The position numbers and the translations under genes are program-made. Below the pieces are notes generated by a model, which ran no database searches, had not been told where the DNA came from, and was given only the letters and a program-made list of their open reading frames with translations. Below are positions 22,947 through 33,509 of a stretch of DNA of 64,000 bases, piece by piece. The DNA comes from Branchipolynoe longqiensis (Eukaryota; Annelida; Polychaeta; Phyllodocida; Polynoidae), in assembly GCA_030323885.1 (NCBI GenBank), contig CM059193.1:91947990-92011989 (forward strand), read 5' to 3'. The number at the start of each line of letters is the position of its first letter. The stretch's first letter is position 1.

Positions 22947-23165
22947 ACAGGATGGCTGAATAATTTGAGCATCCATCTCCCATTTTGGTAGGTCATGGGA
23001 TTCTAATCCCGGTCGAGTCAAACCAATGACGTACAAATTTATACTTGCCGCTATCTAGCCTGGCGTTGGCATTACTAGGATAGGGCAAGGAGTAGTAGAA
23101 TGAGCAAGACCAATCGGCTGCGATTGAAATTTGCCCTGCTTAATCAACTAACGTACAAAATAAAA
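22947..23165 (+). repeat. SINE-A, gaagacc-tail variant
   Basis: Same head as at 945 and the same tail type (GCAAGACCAATCGG). Confidence 0.8.
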
Positions 23166-23206
23166 ACACACACACAAAACAACAACTCATGTTGTATTCG
23201 AATTTA

Positions 23207-23478
23207 AGGGTGCGTACACATGTGAAGATATGGAATTCAAGGCTGTTTTTGATAGGAATTCAAGACTATTTTTTAATTTGGATTTCCAGGGAAAAAACCA
23301 ACAATGGTGAATGGTGATTACAGAGTAATTTAGATCAGTGGGGACAGTTTGATGGAATTCAAGGCTTTTCAAGAATAATTACCCAAAATAGGTTAAATTC
23401 AATGTTTTTCAAAGCCTTGAAATAGGGCAAATGAAGTTCGAGACTTTTCAAGACTTTCCAGGCCACGTACGGACCCTG
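23207..23478. mobile_element. MITE family M3 (AGGGTCCGTACACATG ends)
   Basis: Ends AGGGTGCGTACACATGTG and CACGTACGGACCCT. The interior is built from GGAATTCAAGGC and TTTTCAAGGCCTTGAA words. Further copies at 28527, 42984, 43949 and 46250. hAT-like by general appearance only. Confidence 0.75.
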
Positions 23479-23768
23479 ATAATTATGTAAAATCGGGGTT
23501 CATTGTATTACTGCTTAGTAATATCCTTCGGAAACCCTACGCGCATCAAAGTCGAGTCAACCGGAAGTGACGGTACGAGTCACTGCGTTGTAGTTTCACA
23601 GGGTCCTTATGGGCCGAGCTGCGTTCGCTTAATTATTCATAGTCCCAGACGTGGTAGCTGTTGTTGTGAATGTGGACGTGTTGTTAGTAACGCAGCATGT
23701 GACGTAGAAGCAAGGGGTCATCCAACATTTAAAATATTTTTTACGGGCATACAAAGCGGTATTAGTCA

Positions 23769-24103
23769 AAGCTTTGTTTATTTATTGACACCTGTAGAGC
23801 ACATTGATTTTCGTATCATCGGTTATTGAATGTCAAACATATGGTAATTCTGACATTTCTTTGGAGGAAACCCGCTGAAATCACATAGGCTACGCTTTCT
23901 GATAAGCAGAAAGGAGTCTTTTATATGCACTTTCCCACAGACAGGACAGCACATACCACAGCCTTTGATGAACCAGTTGTGGACCACTGGTTGGAACGGA
24001 AAATAGCTTAAATTGAAAATTGGTCCACTGAGATGGATCGAACGGATGACCGACACCTTCACGGGTGGACACTGTACCGTATGAGCTATGTCCCGCTCCC
24101 AGT
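23769..24103 (-). repeat. SINE-C with 11-bp target duplication
   Basis: Flanked by GGTATTAGTCA at 23758-23768 and 24104-24114, direct evidence of insertion by target-primed retroposition. Confidence 0.9.
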
Positions 24104-24414
24104 GGTATTAGTCATGCACACCTTTTATGGTTGGACAAAATGTTGATAAAATATTTACAAAGCATACTTTTGTGACCAAGTAGCATCGAATATCCAACAT
24201 CACATATGCATCGGTATATGAGTGACATTGTCCCAAAGGCAGAAATGTCAAAGCATCAAACTATGCAACCACCCACCAAACTGCACATTCTATGATTCAG
24301 CTGGGGCTGATCATTAAGCTTGCATGGTCCAATGAAATATAATTTTGTCAAAATTAAAACAACTACTTACATTTTATCCTATATATCCAACTTAGATACT
24401 GGTGTATTAGCTGA

Positions 24415-25575
24415 TGTGGCTGTCACACTACGACGACAAGGGGGTGACGACAGCCCGGCGACTGGGATTTTGTGAAATCCCGACGACCTATGCAAATTCG
24501 GGCTAAGTTGGACGACAATCGGACGACATCGGGACAACAGACGGGACGACATTGTCTGTGTGTGTGTGACTCTGTGTGTGTCTGTGTCTGTGTGTCTGTG
24601 TATGTGTATATGTGTGTCTATGTGTGTGTGTGTCTGGGTGTGTATGTGTGTGTGTCTGTGTGTGTATGTGTGTGTCTCTCTGTCTATGTGTGTGTCTGTG
24701 TCTATGTGTGTGTCTGTGTGTGTATATGTGTGTCTATGTGTGTGTCTGTGTGTGTGTCTGTGTCTCTGTGTGTGTGTCTGTGTCTCTGTGTCTGTCTGTG
24801 TGTGTATGTGTCTGTGTGTGTGTCTGTGTGTGTGCCTCACTCTGACTCTCAGTCTGACTCTGACTCTGACTCTCAGTCTGACTCTGACTCTGACTCTCAG
24901 TCTGACTCTCACTCTGTTTCTGTGTGTCTGTGTGTGTGTCTGTATGTGTGTCTCTGTGTTTCTGTGTGTCTCTGAGAGTGAGAGTGAGAGTCAGACTGAG
25001 AGTCAGAGTGAGAGTGAGAGTCAGACTGAGAGTCAGACTGAGAGTCAGACTGAGAGTCAGACTGAGAGTGAGAGTCAGACTGAGAGTGAGAGTCAGACTG
25101 AGAGTGAGAGTGAGGCACACACAGAGACACAGACACACACACACAGACACAGACACACACATAGACACAGACACACACATAGACACATACACACACATAC
25201 ACACACACACACAGACACACATATACACACACACACAGACACACATAGACACAGACACACACATAGACACACACACAGACACACACACACACATAGACAC
25301 AGAGACACACACATGGAGAGAGAAGCAACTACAGCTTAACGACAAGACGACAGTGCCGCGACAGTGCCACGACAGTGCCGCAAATTCGGCTGTCGTCAAA
25401 GTTTTTCAACATGTCCAAAATACCCACGACACCCCGGCGACAGTCGAGAAAGAGTGGAGAAACTGGAGGTGTCGCGGAGGTGTCGCGGCGACACCTGCGC
25501 GACAACTGACGACAGACAGGAAGTCGCTGTCGCAAGGCTGTCGTCGCCCCTTGTCGTCATAGTGTGACTGCTACA
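24415..25575. mobile_element. CTGTCACA-type element, CGAC dialect, with microsatellite palindrome
   Basis: Ends TGTGGCTGTCACACTACGAC and GTCATAGTGTGACTGCTACA. The target is TGA (24412-24414, mutated) and TAA (25576-25578). The uninterrupted M2 copy reads GTATTAGCTAATGATTTGGG here. The outer arms are rich in CGACGACA words; the centre is the microsatellite palindrome at 24555-25312. A diverged copy of the shared near-palindrome lies at 25401-25421, inverted. The long frames on both strands (up to 259 codons) are products of the (TG)n, (CTGACT)n and (CA)n repeats. Confidence 0.85.
24555..25312. repeat. inverted microsatellite palindrome (TG/TCTGAC // GTCAGA/CA)
   Basis: Left arm: (TG)n with TCTG, then (CTGACT/CTCAG)n. 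Right arm: (GAGAGTCAGACT)n, then (CA)n with CAGA. The centre is near 24940. Each half is roughly the reverse complement of the other. Confidence 0.85.
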
Positions 25576-25957
25576 TAATGATTTGGGACAGCAGATACAG
25601 AATAAGCAGTGAATTTATAAGCTCACCCCTTTAGACACTCACTTTGAAACACCCATTATGCAGGGAGGCCATTAACCAACTAGGCCAATCTCGTGATCTC
25701 ATTAGCCACCCCCCAACCAAGTAGGTCTACTGTGCAGGGCAATAGCGGGGAAGGGAAATGAGGTGGATGTTGCCCCTCCCATCTATGTTGGATATTCAAT
25801 GCTGTTTGGTCAATTCTATAAATATAATTAAACAATTTGGGTATTTAAATTAGTTACATTTGTTAATTAAAATTGCATCTGCCATCGGGACTATGGATGA
25901 CATAACAGTAAATAATAACAGAGCAATAATATGTACATGAGAAATGCAAATTCATTA

Positions 25958-26386
25958 TGGGGCTGTCACATTATGATGCATCGCGCAAACGTACGGCGAC
26001 ATATGTGATTTTTTGCCGCTAGGTCGCTATGCGTTCGTCTACATACAACGGCGGGCATCAGTGAAATTTTGTGCATGCACAAAACTTTTCGACGTATGAC
26101 AACGCATGGGTGCTTATGTTATGCCTGCGTTAGGCATACGTCGAGATACATTAGATGCGCATTGGAGGAATGTTGTTCTTACATTGTCCTACGTTGACTT
26201 TTGTTCCTCTGACGGAGAGGAACGTCATATGTTGCCGTTACATTGTCCGAGCGTTGGCAATGTAACGGCAACATATGACGACGTTGTTCTAACGTATGCA
26301 TAATGTATGGCCGAAGCGCGGTTGACGTTTCTCCACCATGTCTCGACGTATTTGACGTATAGGTCGCACGTCTGGCGCTTGCGTAA
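25958..26386. mobile_element. CTGTCACA-type element, GCGC dialect, right-truncated
   Basis: The left end TGGGGCTGTCACATTATGAT follows TTA (25955-25957). The inverted M2 copy at 27545-27560 shows the empty site. It has the 18-bp palindrome TTTTGTGCATGCACAAAA at 26067-26084 and a 23-bp perfect hairpin at 26223-26280. The right end is missing where an M1 MITE begins. Confidence 0.8.
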
Positions 26387-26733
26387 AGCTGCATAGTCCG
26401 ATGAAATATCAAATTTTCAAACCCAAACCAAGTACCTAGATTTGATTTCACATATCTAACTTAGATACTGATGCACTTATTAAGCATTTGTTTCTGCGTA
26501 TAAGGCAATACTGAGTCAATTTAACAGAATCTGTTACTGCAGAAGTCTATGATGTCAGAGTTTTGGCAAGCTTGCCAAAACAAATTTTCCATGTTTGCAC
26601 TCAAAATATCTCAAAGGTTTACCATTTAAAATAAAAGTAACTTTGAACAAATGTAAAGTAGATACTAGCGATCGATCTAATATATTTATCTCAGAAAAAA
26701 TACAGAAATTGAAAACCATCAGACTATGCAACT
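26387..26733. mobile_element. MITE family M1
   Basis: Ends AGCTGCATAGTCCGATG and CATCAGACTATGCAACT; right flank TTAA, left flank GTAA. Confidence 0.85.
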
Positions 26734-27009
26734 TTAACATATATAACAGAAATACCTACCTACAGTCCTGTCAGCTTCCAGGATTAGTAGGTCATCTCAT
26801 ATCACATGGTCACCGCGAGATGACCATCTGGGTCATAGCCACAGGACTTTTGGCAAGCTGGTTCTTTCAGCTCAAATTGCTTCAAAACTAATCATCTTTA
26901 ATCAAAATCACTCTGGACTAAAGACTAGTATCTCGTAACGATCAATTTGATATATTTATCTAAAAAATAAGACAAAAATTCAAATGCCATCGGACCATGC
27001 AACTTTAAT

Positions 27010-27480
27010 GGTTTGACGGGATCCGCCACAATTGCGCAGGTTTCTGGGTTTAATGCTATGATTGCAGCAGGCATTCTGGTCATGCCTGTGTTGTCGTTTG
27101 GACGGGATCCATCGCAAATGCGCTGTTCCACAGCGTATGCGTCGGAGGACGGCCTGGAGTTGTAGCACCATATCAGTTTCTACACTCATCTATGACAAAC
27201 TGCATGCTCTGCGATCCCGACCTGACCGCCGGAGCATATGCTGCGAAATGGCTGTTGCCGTCATATCGTTAAGCCCAGAACCCAGCGCACTTGCGATGGA
27301 TCCCATCGAAACGATAACGCATTACCAGAACAGTTGCTGCCATCCTAGCATTAAACCTGGAGATCTGCGCATTTGCGTTGGATCCCATCAAGCCATTAAT
27401 GCTCAGGTCCAGCTGGATCATAGAATATGGCTGCTGCCATCATAGCATTAAGCGCAGAACCCTGTGGCCCAAATTAGAAG
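27010..27480. repeat. degenerate repeats of a ~80-bp GGATCC-containing unit, both orientations
   Basis: The unit carries the phrases 'atcatagcattaa', 'ctgcgcaattgcg' and 'ggatccCATCAA'. One copy is inverted (27001-27120) and three or more are direct (27240-27480). A single copy sits at 9335-9430. Confidence 0.65.
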
Positions 27481-27499
27481 TATTCCGAGTTTGTTTGTT

Positions 27500-28036
27500 T
27501 TCCCAGACAGGTATACCAATTCCCTTTAACATTTCGCATTGTTATCTAATGAATTTGCATTTCTCATGTATATATAATTGCTCTGTTATTATTTACTGTT
27601 ATGCCATCCATGTCTCATCCTCCCTCCAGTCCCGATGGCAAATGCAATTTTAATTGACAAATGTACAAATTTCAAAGTAACCAAATTGATTAATTATATT
27701 GATAGAATTGACCAAACAGCATTGAATATACATGGACGGGAGGCGCAACATCCACCTCATTTTCCCTTCCCCTCAATGGCACTGCACAGGAGGCCTACTT
27801 GGTCTGGGGAGGCTAATGAGGTCACAAGATTGGCCTAATTGGTTAATGCCCTCCCTGCATAATGGGTGTTTCAAAGTGAGTGTCCAAAGGGGTGAGGTTA
27901 TAAATTCACGGGTTATTCTGTATATGCTGTCCCAAATCATTAGCTAATACATCAGTATCTAAGTTGGATATATAGGATCAAATGTACGGAGTTGTTTTAA
28001 TTCTGACAAAATTATATTTCATCGGACCATGCAACT
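27500..28036 (-). mobile_element. M2 MITE copy without nested insertions
   Basis: Inverted match to the M2 host element; terminal CATCGGACCATGCAACT before TTAA at 28037. Confidence 0.75.
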
Positions 28037-28040
28037 TTAA

Positions 28041-28190
28041 TAATGCCACACGCCAGGCTAGGAAGCGACAAGTATACATTTTTAAGTCATTGGTTCGACT
28101 CGACCAGAGTTCGAACCCATGTATTCGAATCCCACGATCTACCAAAACGGGAAATGGACACTCAACTCATTTGATCATCACGTCTGACAT
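28041..28190 (-). repeat. SINE-A head part
   Basis: Minus-strand head and linker only. Confidence 0.75.
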
Positions 28191-28508
28191 TCCATGAGAC
28201 ATCCAATTAAAGATTTAGACATGCCCACCAGATTAAAATAGCTAATAAGTATAACAGGAAAGCAAGAAAGATAAACAGCATCTTTTTATTTTTGCAAGTT
28301 GCTCAAACACAATCAACATACATGATTATTGATCAATCAGATATTTTACATGATTATCGATCTTTGAAATATTTGCTTTTGGGACGGCGTTTTCCCCATC
28401 ACACAGTCCTGGCAGGCTCACGTCTGAACAACCCTTTTATTTTGTTTCATTAGCAGGCATGACAGTCACCTTTGACAAAACCCGCAAAAGAAAGAAGTGG
28501 ACACAATA

Positions 28509-29076
28509 TACCCCAGTCACACTATCAGGGTGCGTGCACATGTGAAGATATGGAATTCAAGGCTACTTCAAGGCTGTTTTTGATCCGAATTCAAGACTAT
28601 TTTCATTTCAGGGAAAAAGAAAACCAATGGGAAATGGCGATTTTGAACTAATTTAGATTAGCGGGGAGAGTTGAATGGAATTAAAGGATTTTCAAGACTA
28701 ATTACCCAAAATAGGTTAATTTCAAGGATTTTCAAGGCCTTGAATTGAGGCAAATGAAGTTCAAGCCTTTTGAAGACTTTCCAGGTCTCGTATGGACCAT
28801 GCACTACTGCTTGTAGCCACAAAAAAAAGGGCTGGTCACAGGGGCCCCAAGTGTTCACAAAATGGTTGCAAGTGGTCGCAAAATGATCCCTTGTGGTCCC
28901 TGACCTCCTTGAGACCAAAATGGTTGCAAGGAGGTTGCAGCTACTGCACTACAAACCTTGCAACCAAAATGGTCACCTGCAGGTTGGCAACCATTGCTTT
29001 GGTCACAAAGTCACCAGTGACTGTCTTTAGTCCAAAGTGGTTGCAAGCAGTCACAAGCCGTAGTGTGACTGGGGCT
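28509..29076. mobile_element. CTGTCACA-type element (CCCCAGTCACAC ends) with nested M3 MITE
   Basis: Ends TACCCCAGTCACACTATC and CGTAGTGTGACTGGGG. The interior words are GGTCGCAA, GGTTGCAAGGAGG and GGTCACAGGGG, as in the element at 10662. An M3 MITE (28527-28799) sits just inside the left end. Confidence 0.8.
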
Positions 29077-29079
29077 TTA

Positions 29080-29565
29080 CTTGTAGTACAATTTCCGCAG
29101 CTTTTTTTTAGGGCACAAAGCCTATGAGGGGCTGCAAGCCTTTTCGCAGAAACCTAATCGGCAAATATTTTAGAATATCAAAAATCACACAAATTAGCGA
29201 ATACGCGGAAATCTTTCATCCAGGCATTAGACATCGATAAATCCTGCACGTTGACAATACAGTTAAATCCTGATAACAAGAAATTCATAGAATATACAGC
29301 CAACAATCAACTAACCATATCTGTTACTGACCACCATAAAGGTTAATTGTCTAACACTTGTAACAGACAATTGAGCTGTAAAATACTGGATTCAAAAGAA
29401 ATCTTATTATATACAAACATGTAAATAAATTATACAAAGTGAAATAATGTATAATGTAAGGTATAAACATTACATGCATATTATTAAAGATGGAATGATT
29501 TGTTTCTATCTGATCTGGTTCTACTTGTGTAGGTATTAACCATCTGCCAAGGAGGAGGACGTAGC
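29080..29565. other. no gene seen
   Basis: AT-rich sequence. 29195-29225 resembles the end of the CAGGGATGAAAG element ('gaaatctttcatcc'). Confidence 0.5.
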
Positions 29566-29568
29566 TAA

Positions 29569-30105
29569 TACCCCTGTCACATTATGACGCTTCTCGCCAG
29601 TGCACCGCCAATGCGCAAAATCACTTTTAATCGTTGAGAAAGGTCAAACTTTTCAGCGGAAGCGCAACGTATTGGTAGCGTGCGGCCGATGTTGTGGTAA
29701 AAGTTTGGCGTGCCGTCCTGATATGACCTTAGATGTTCCTAGGATGAAAAACAACAAAAAGCAACAGTTTGGCACAACGTGTGGGAACGACCCTCACATC
29801 GCGCAGCGTCTGCCTAGCGTTCGCATTACGTTATTCCAGCGCGTTTAACATATCTAGTCGTGCTCCTAACGTCGCCATAACGTTGGCACCCGCGCGTTGT
29901 CGCATGTCGAAAGTTTTGTGCATGCACAAAACTTGGCCGATCCCCTGAAGCATGCTGCCGAACCTCATCGACCATCGCCTTAGATGAATGAATACCAACG
30001 CGTGCCTAATGCGCGCGTAACGCTTCCTGGCGTATCCCGACGTTGCGGCAAAAAAATCACACGTCGACGCGCGTTGGCGAGAAACATCGTAATGTGACAG
30101 CCCCA
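29569..30105. mobile_element. CTGTCACA-type element, GCGC/AACGT dialect, with captured SINE tail
   Basis: Ends TACCCCTGTCACATTATGAC and ATCGTAATGTGACAGCCCCA. Perfect TAA duplication (29566-29568, 30106-30108). The exact palindrome GTTTTGTGCATGCACAAAAC lies at 29913-29932. A SINE-A 3'-end segment lies at about 29712-29765, at the same place as in the element at 36963. Confidence 0.9.
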
Positions 30106-30106
30106 T

Positions 30107-30180
30107 AAGGCGGTAGAGTGTCCACCTGTGAAGCTGTCGGTCATCCTATTGATCCTGCTTAGTGGACACATTGGCAGTTC
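30107..30180 (+). repeat. SINE-C head fragment
   Basis: Matches the tRNA-like head and 'ccacctgtgaaggtgtcggtcatcc' region of SINE-C; the body is missing. Confidence 0.6.
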
Positions 30181-30299
30181 TCAAAAGAAAGGTTAATGCA
30201 GAGGGTTGAAAGCCTCAGTTAATTCTTTCGAACTGTCATTTGCCTTGTTAATTAATTTCGATGAATAAAAGCGCAATTATACCACTCCTTGTCTGGTTG

Positions 30300-30690
30300 T
30301 GAATTATAGGTATAAGTATAAACTAGCTCGTATAAAATTGCCAACAATCTCTCCAGAATCGAACAACAAACTCAATGCACAGGTGTAGCATACCGACCGT
30401 TGGCTAGTAAAGGCCCAATAGACCCCACCAGTTAAGCTAGTGACATCTATTGGCAGATCTGGAACCACTCTATTCGGATACTTTCCACAAGTGCCTGTGA
30501 TTTCACATGCTATATCTCCGTAAAGAATGCACGGAAAAATAATAAAATGCCTGATTACATTCAGATATTCATATCGCAATAAGCATCAAGCTCTTATCCT
30601 TGTAATATATATATAAAAAGAAAACTACATCGTATTTTTCTTCTGGAATTTCACTGCCACTCTCTTTACGTGTATTACACCCCACCAGTT
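30300..30690. repeat. segment with a ~75-bp direct duplicate
   Basis: 30422-30490 ('accccaccagttaagctagtgaca') is repeated at 30679-30692 plus 31146-31200, where an element interrupts it. The minus-strand frame at 30304-30579 (91 codons) looks non-repetitive, but I recognise no family in it. Confidence 0.6.
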
Positions 30691-30692
30691 AA

Positions 30693-31145
30693 TACCCCAG
30701 TCACACGAGGCCTGCGTTCGCAACGTCAAAACGTCCTCATTGCACCGTCCTTACGCCCTCCTTAAGTGCTGGCGCCGCAAGGACACCAACCTCCTGGCGT
30801 CCATTTTGGAAATTTTGGTCGCAAGGAGGTTGCAAGTGCTGCACTTGCAACCTCCTTGCGTCCAGTTTGGTCAGCGCCATTAACAAGTGGTTGGGAACCT
30901 GGTGCCGCCCTGGCACTGCCAGGTCACTGACCCCTTGGTTGGAGCCGCCCCGGCGCTGATGCGGCGCCGACCACATATTTGAATCAATGTATCGAATGGG
31001 ACGCTGGGAGGTTGGCGTCCTTTTGAACCGCCCTGGCGCCTACCACGTATTTGAATCAATGTATCGAATGGGACGCTGGGAGGTTGCCGTCCTTTTGGGT
31101 GTAAGGAGGTCAGAGGCAGACGCTGGCTCTCATGTGACTGGGGTA
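30693..31145. mobile_element. CTGTCACA-type element with proven TAA target site
   Basis: Ends TACCCCAGTCACACGAGG and CATGTGACTGGGGTA, flanked by TAA at 30690-30692 and 31146-31148. The duplicated host sequence at 30428-30440 reads CCAGTTAAGCTAG, the empty site. Interior words GTTGCAAGGAGG. A perfect 19+1+19 palindrome lies at 30821-30859. A ~65-bp segment (31000-31090) partly duplicates 30950-31030. Confidence 0.9.
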
Positions 31146-31262
31146 TAAGCTAGTGACATTTATCGGCAGAATCTTGAACCACTCTATTTGGGTACTTTCC
31201 AGTTTAACTGGCAGGGGTCAATTAAGATATAGACACTAGGTGGCAGCACAAGAGCCATGAAG

Positions 31263-31345
31263 TTATCTACAAGTTGCATAGTCCGATGGTTTTGAATTTC
31301 TGCCATTTTTTACTAAATGTACATATTACTAGGATGATCTTTGTT
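31263..31345. mobile_element. M1 MITE end fragment
   Basis: AGTTGCATAGTCCGATGG and adjoining interior only. Confidence 0.65.
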
Positions 31346-31560
31346 TTCTTCTTCTTCTTCCTTTTTCTTAGATCTTTTTTAAAATATATTTCTTTTTCAC
31401 TAAAAATAGTTTATTCATTGAATAATATCTTTTGTCAGCACCAGAGCAATGGACTTCCAACCATACAGTAAAATTGCTTGATACATAAATGAAACTATGA
31501 GTTGTAACAGTAACTGCATGCAATTTCTGTTCAATAATGAAGTATTATACGTCATAAATG

Positions 31561-32010
31561 CAGGGATGAAAGTGGTCTCTGGGAAAAAAAGCGGAAATGC
31601 TGATATTCTCCCATAGGCTTAGCATTGTCAGGGAATCGCTGAAAATTGCCGGAAGTCGGATTTCATACATATTCGTTTGAAGCATGTATTAGTAGTATAC
31701 GCTACTAGTGCTGCGGCATTTGCATCACATATCGGTATACGCTGATAGTGCTGCGGCATTAGAAGAACGTATTAGTAGTATACATTGATAGTGCTGCGCC
31801 GTGAAGGTATTAGTAGTATACGCTGCTAGTGCTGCGGCGTTTGCACCACATGGTGCTGCAGCGTGAAACAACATATTAGTTGGTTGGTTGTTGGAGTTTT
31901 ATGTCCTGGCAACATCTAAGGTCATATCAGGACAGGCGCAACTTATATACACTTATAGCTACAGGAAAAATCCCGGAAATCCGAGAAATCGCGGAGATCT
32001 TTCATCCCTG
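31561..32010. mobile_element. MITE with CAGGGATGAAAG ends
   Basis: Ends CAGGGATGAAAGTGGTC and GATCTTTCATCCCTG. TAAATG precedes the left end and follows the right end; the related repeat at 2062-2075 reads through the site uninterrupted. It carries a SINE-A tail fragment (31880-31940). Partial copies lie at 38943 and 44357. Confidence 0.75.
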
Positions 32011-32089
32011 TAAATGGAACTATCAGTTGCAATAGTTACTGCATACAATTCCTTGCATGGTTCCCGAACTTTCCTTAATTTATGTATAG

Positions 32090-32692
32090 CATTATAATCT
32101 ACTTTACAGTAGTTTGGAGAAATTTAATCAAAATTGTAGACTTTAGAGATATTTGAAGTGAAAACATGCAAAATAATGTTGATCTCAACCACAACCAAAA
32201 TGCTGGGCATCGTAGGCTTGTATGACATCCAGCACTTCCAGGTCCAATTAAATTTACTTTACATTTCTTCTATACAACAATACAATTTTTTTCTTTCTTG
32301 ACGATTTATACTGCCTATCATGGATAAGTCTGAATAGACTTGTTTTCACCATTAGACAGTTTGTCGATAGAAAGCCCGAGCCTACACTTTTACCGACCTA
32401 AGGGATTTTTAACCTCCCACACCACATAGACATGGTATGAGAGCAACTGGCCTTTGATGACGCTGTCAATTATACACAGCGGTGGAAATCCAAATTGGCA
32501 GAGTGGGGGCACGGGGAATCGAACCACTGACCTTCAGATTAGGAGTCCGACCTAGAAAAAAGTCAGACACTCTAACCAACCTGCCACAGAGAACGCCACA
32601 TGATTAATAAGTGCACCAATATCTAGGTTCGATCCATAGGATATAATGCAAGCTTTGCTATCAACAATTTCAAGGTCTCATCTGATTATGCA
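32090..32692. mobile_element. diverged M1 MITE interrupted by SINE-D
   Basis: M1 interior phrases lie on both sides of a minus-strand SINE-D at 32345-32602. The right end 'gattatgcaact' is at 32692. Confidence 0.6.
32345..32602 (-). repeat. SINE-D
   Basis: A tRNA-like head with a long variable arm (GGTTAGAGTGTCTGAC, then the loop, then GGTTCGATTCCCCGTGCC on the minus strand) suggests a Leu/Ser-type tRNA origin. Body phrase 'accatgtctatgtggtgtg'. Confidence 0.8.
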
Positions 32693-32694
32693 AC

Positions 32695-32990
32695 TTCAAA
32701 GCTACATAGTCCGATTAAAGCATCACCATTTCAAAACCTAAACATTTATCTAGATTTGATTCTATATGCCCCCACCTCTGCCAATTTGGATTTCCACCGC
32801 TGTGTATAACTTACAGCGTCATCAAAGGCCGGTTGCTCTCATACCATGTCTATGTGGTGTGGGAGGTTAAAAATCCCTTTGGTCAGTAAAAGTGTATGCT
32901 CGGGCTTTCTATCGACCAGCAGTGGAGTGGGGAAGACCCGTCGTCTGTGACTGGGATTTCCCCTGCTTGGGACAACTAATGTACCAAAAA
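32695..32990 (+). repeat. M1 left end fused to SINE-D body
   Basis: The M1 end AGCTACATAGTCCGAT (32698-32770) runs directly into the SINE-D body from 'ctctgccaatttggatttcc'. SINE-D lacks its head here. Confidence 0.7.
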
Positions 32991-33221
32991 AAAAAAAGAG
33001 AGACAAATAAGTGTTCACACTTCCTGTCTACCATTCGCTATATCGCTATATATCGTTGGACTGGCACTCGCGCCACCCTCAGGGCCGGCTGCTCACTAGA
33101 TGAATGCTGTAGAATCACTGACCAGAATTGTGACACAGCCCCCCCTGGTGGATTAGTTCTTCAGTGACCTCATTGACCAGCAGCCATATAGGTCAACGCT
33201 CAAAATGTAAAAAAAATAGAG

Positions 33222-33435
33222 TAAAGCTTGCTTTATTTAACGACGCCTCTAGAGCAAACACGCTGCTGCCACATAAGCTACTCTTTCCGATAAGCAGCAA
33301 GGAGTCTTTTATATGCACTTTCCCACAAACAGCACAGCACATACCACAGCCTTTGATGAACCAGTTGTGGACCACTGGTTGGAACGGAAAATAGCCCCAA
33401 CTGCAAATAGGATAGGACGACCGACACCTTCACAA
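33222..33435 (-). repeat. SINE-C, internally deleted
   Basis: Lacks the 'attgatttttatc' section and the tRNA-like head. Confidence 0.75.
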
Positions 33436-33509
33436 AGGTCAAGATGTAGGCAGTAGAGGGCAGTATATATATATATACGAATAGACTGCAACCCCGCCGC
33501 ATGTAGTAT

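Larger units (their letters stand above)
24318..27004. mobile_element. MITE family M2 host element carrying three nested insertions
   Basis: The left end GCTTGCATGGTCCAATG follows TTAA (24314-24317); the right end CATCGGACCATGCAACT precedes TTAA (27005-27008). Removing nested elements at 24415-25575, 25958-26386 and 26387-26733 leaves about 750 bp that matches, inverted, 27500-28036. That second copy lacks the first two insertions and so supplies their empty sites. Confidence 0.75.

Noticed and set aside
24379..25562. Several long frames on both strands (up to 259 codons) of alternating Arg/Val, Thr/His or Cys/Val
   Set aside because: They are translations of (TG)n, (CA)n and (CTGACT)n microsatellites and exist on both strands at once; no protein features.
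30304..30579. 91-codon minus-strand frame that looks protein-like
   Set aside because: Part of it is duplicated at 31146-31200 out of frame, so it is repeat-derived; no family recognised.
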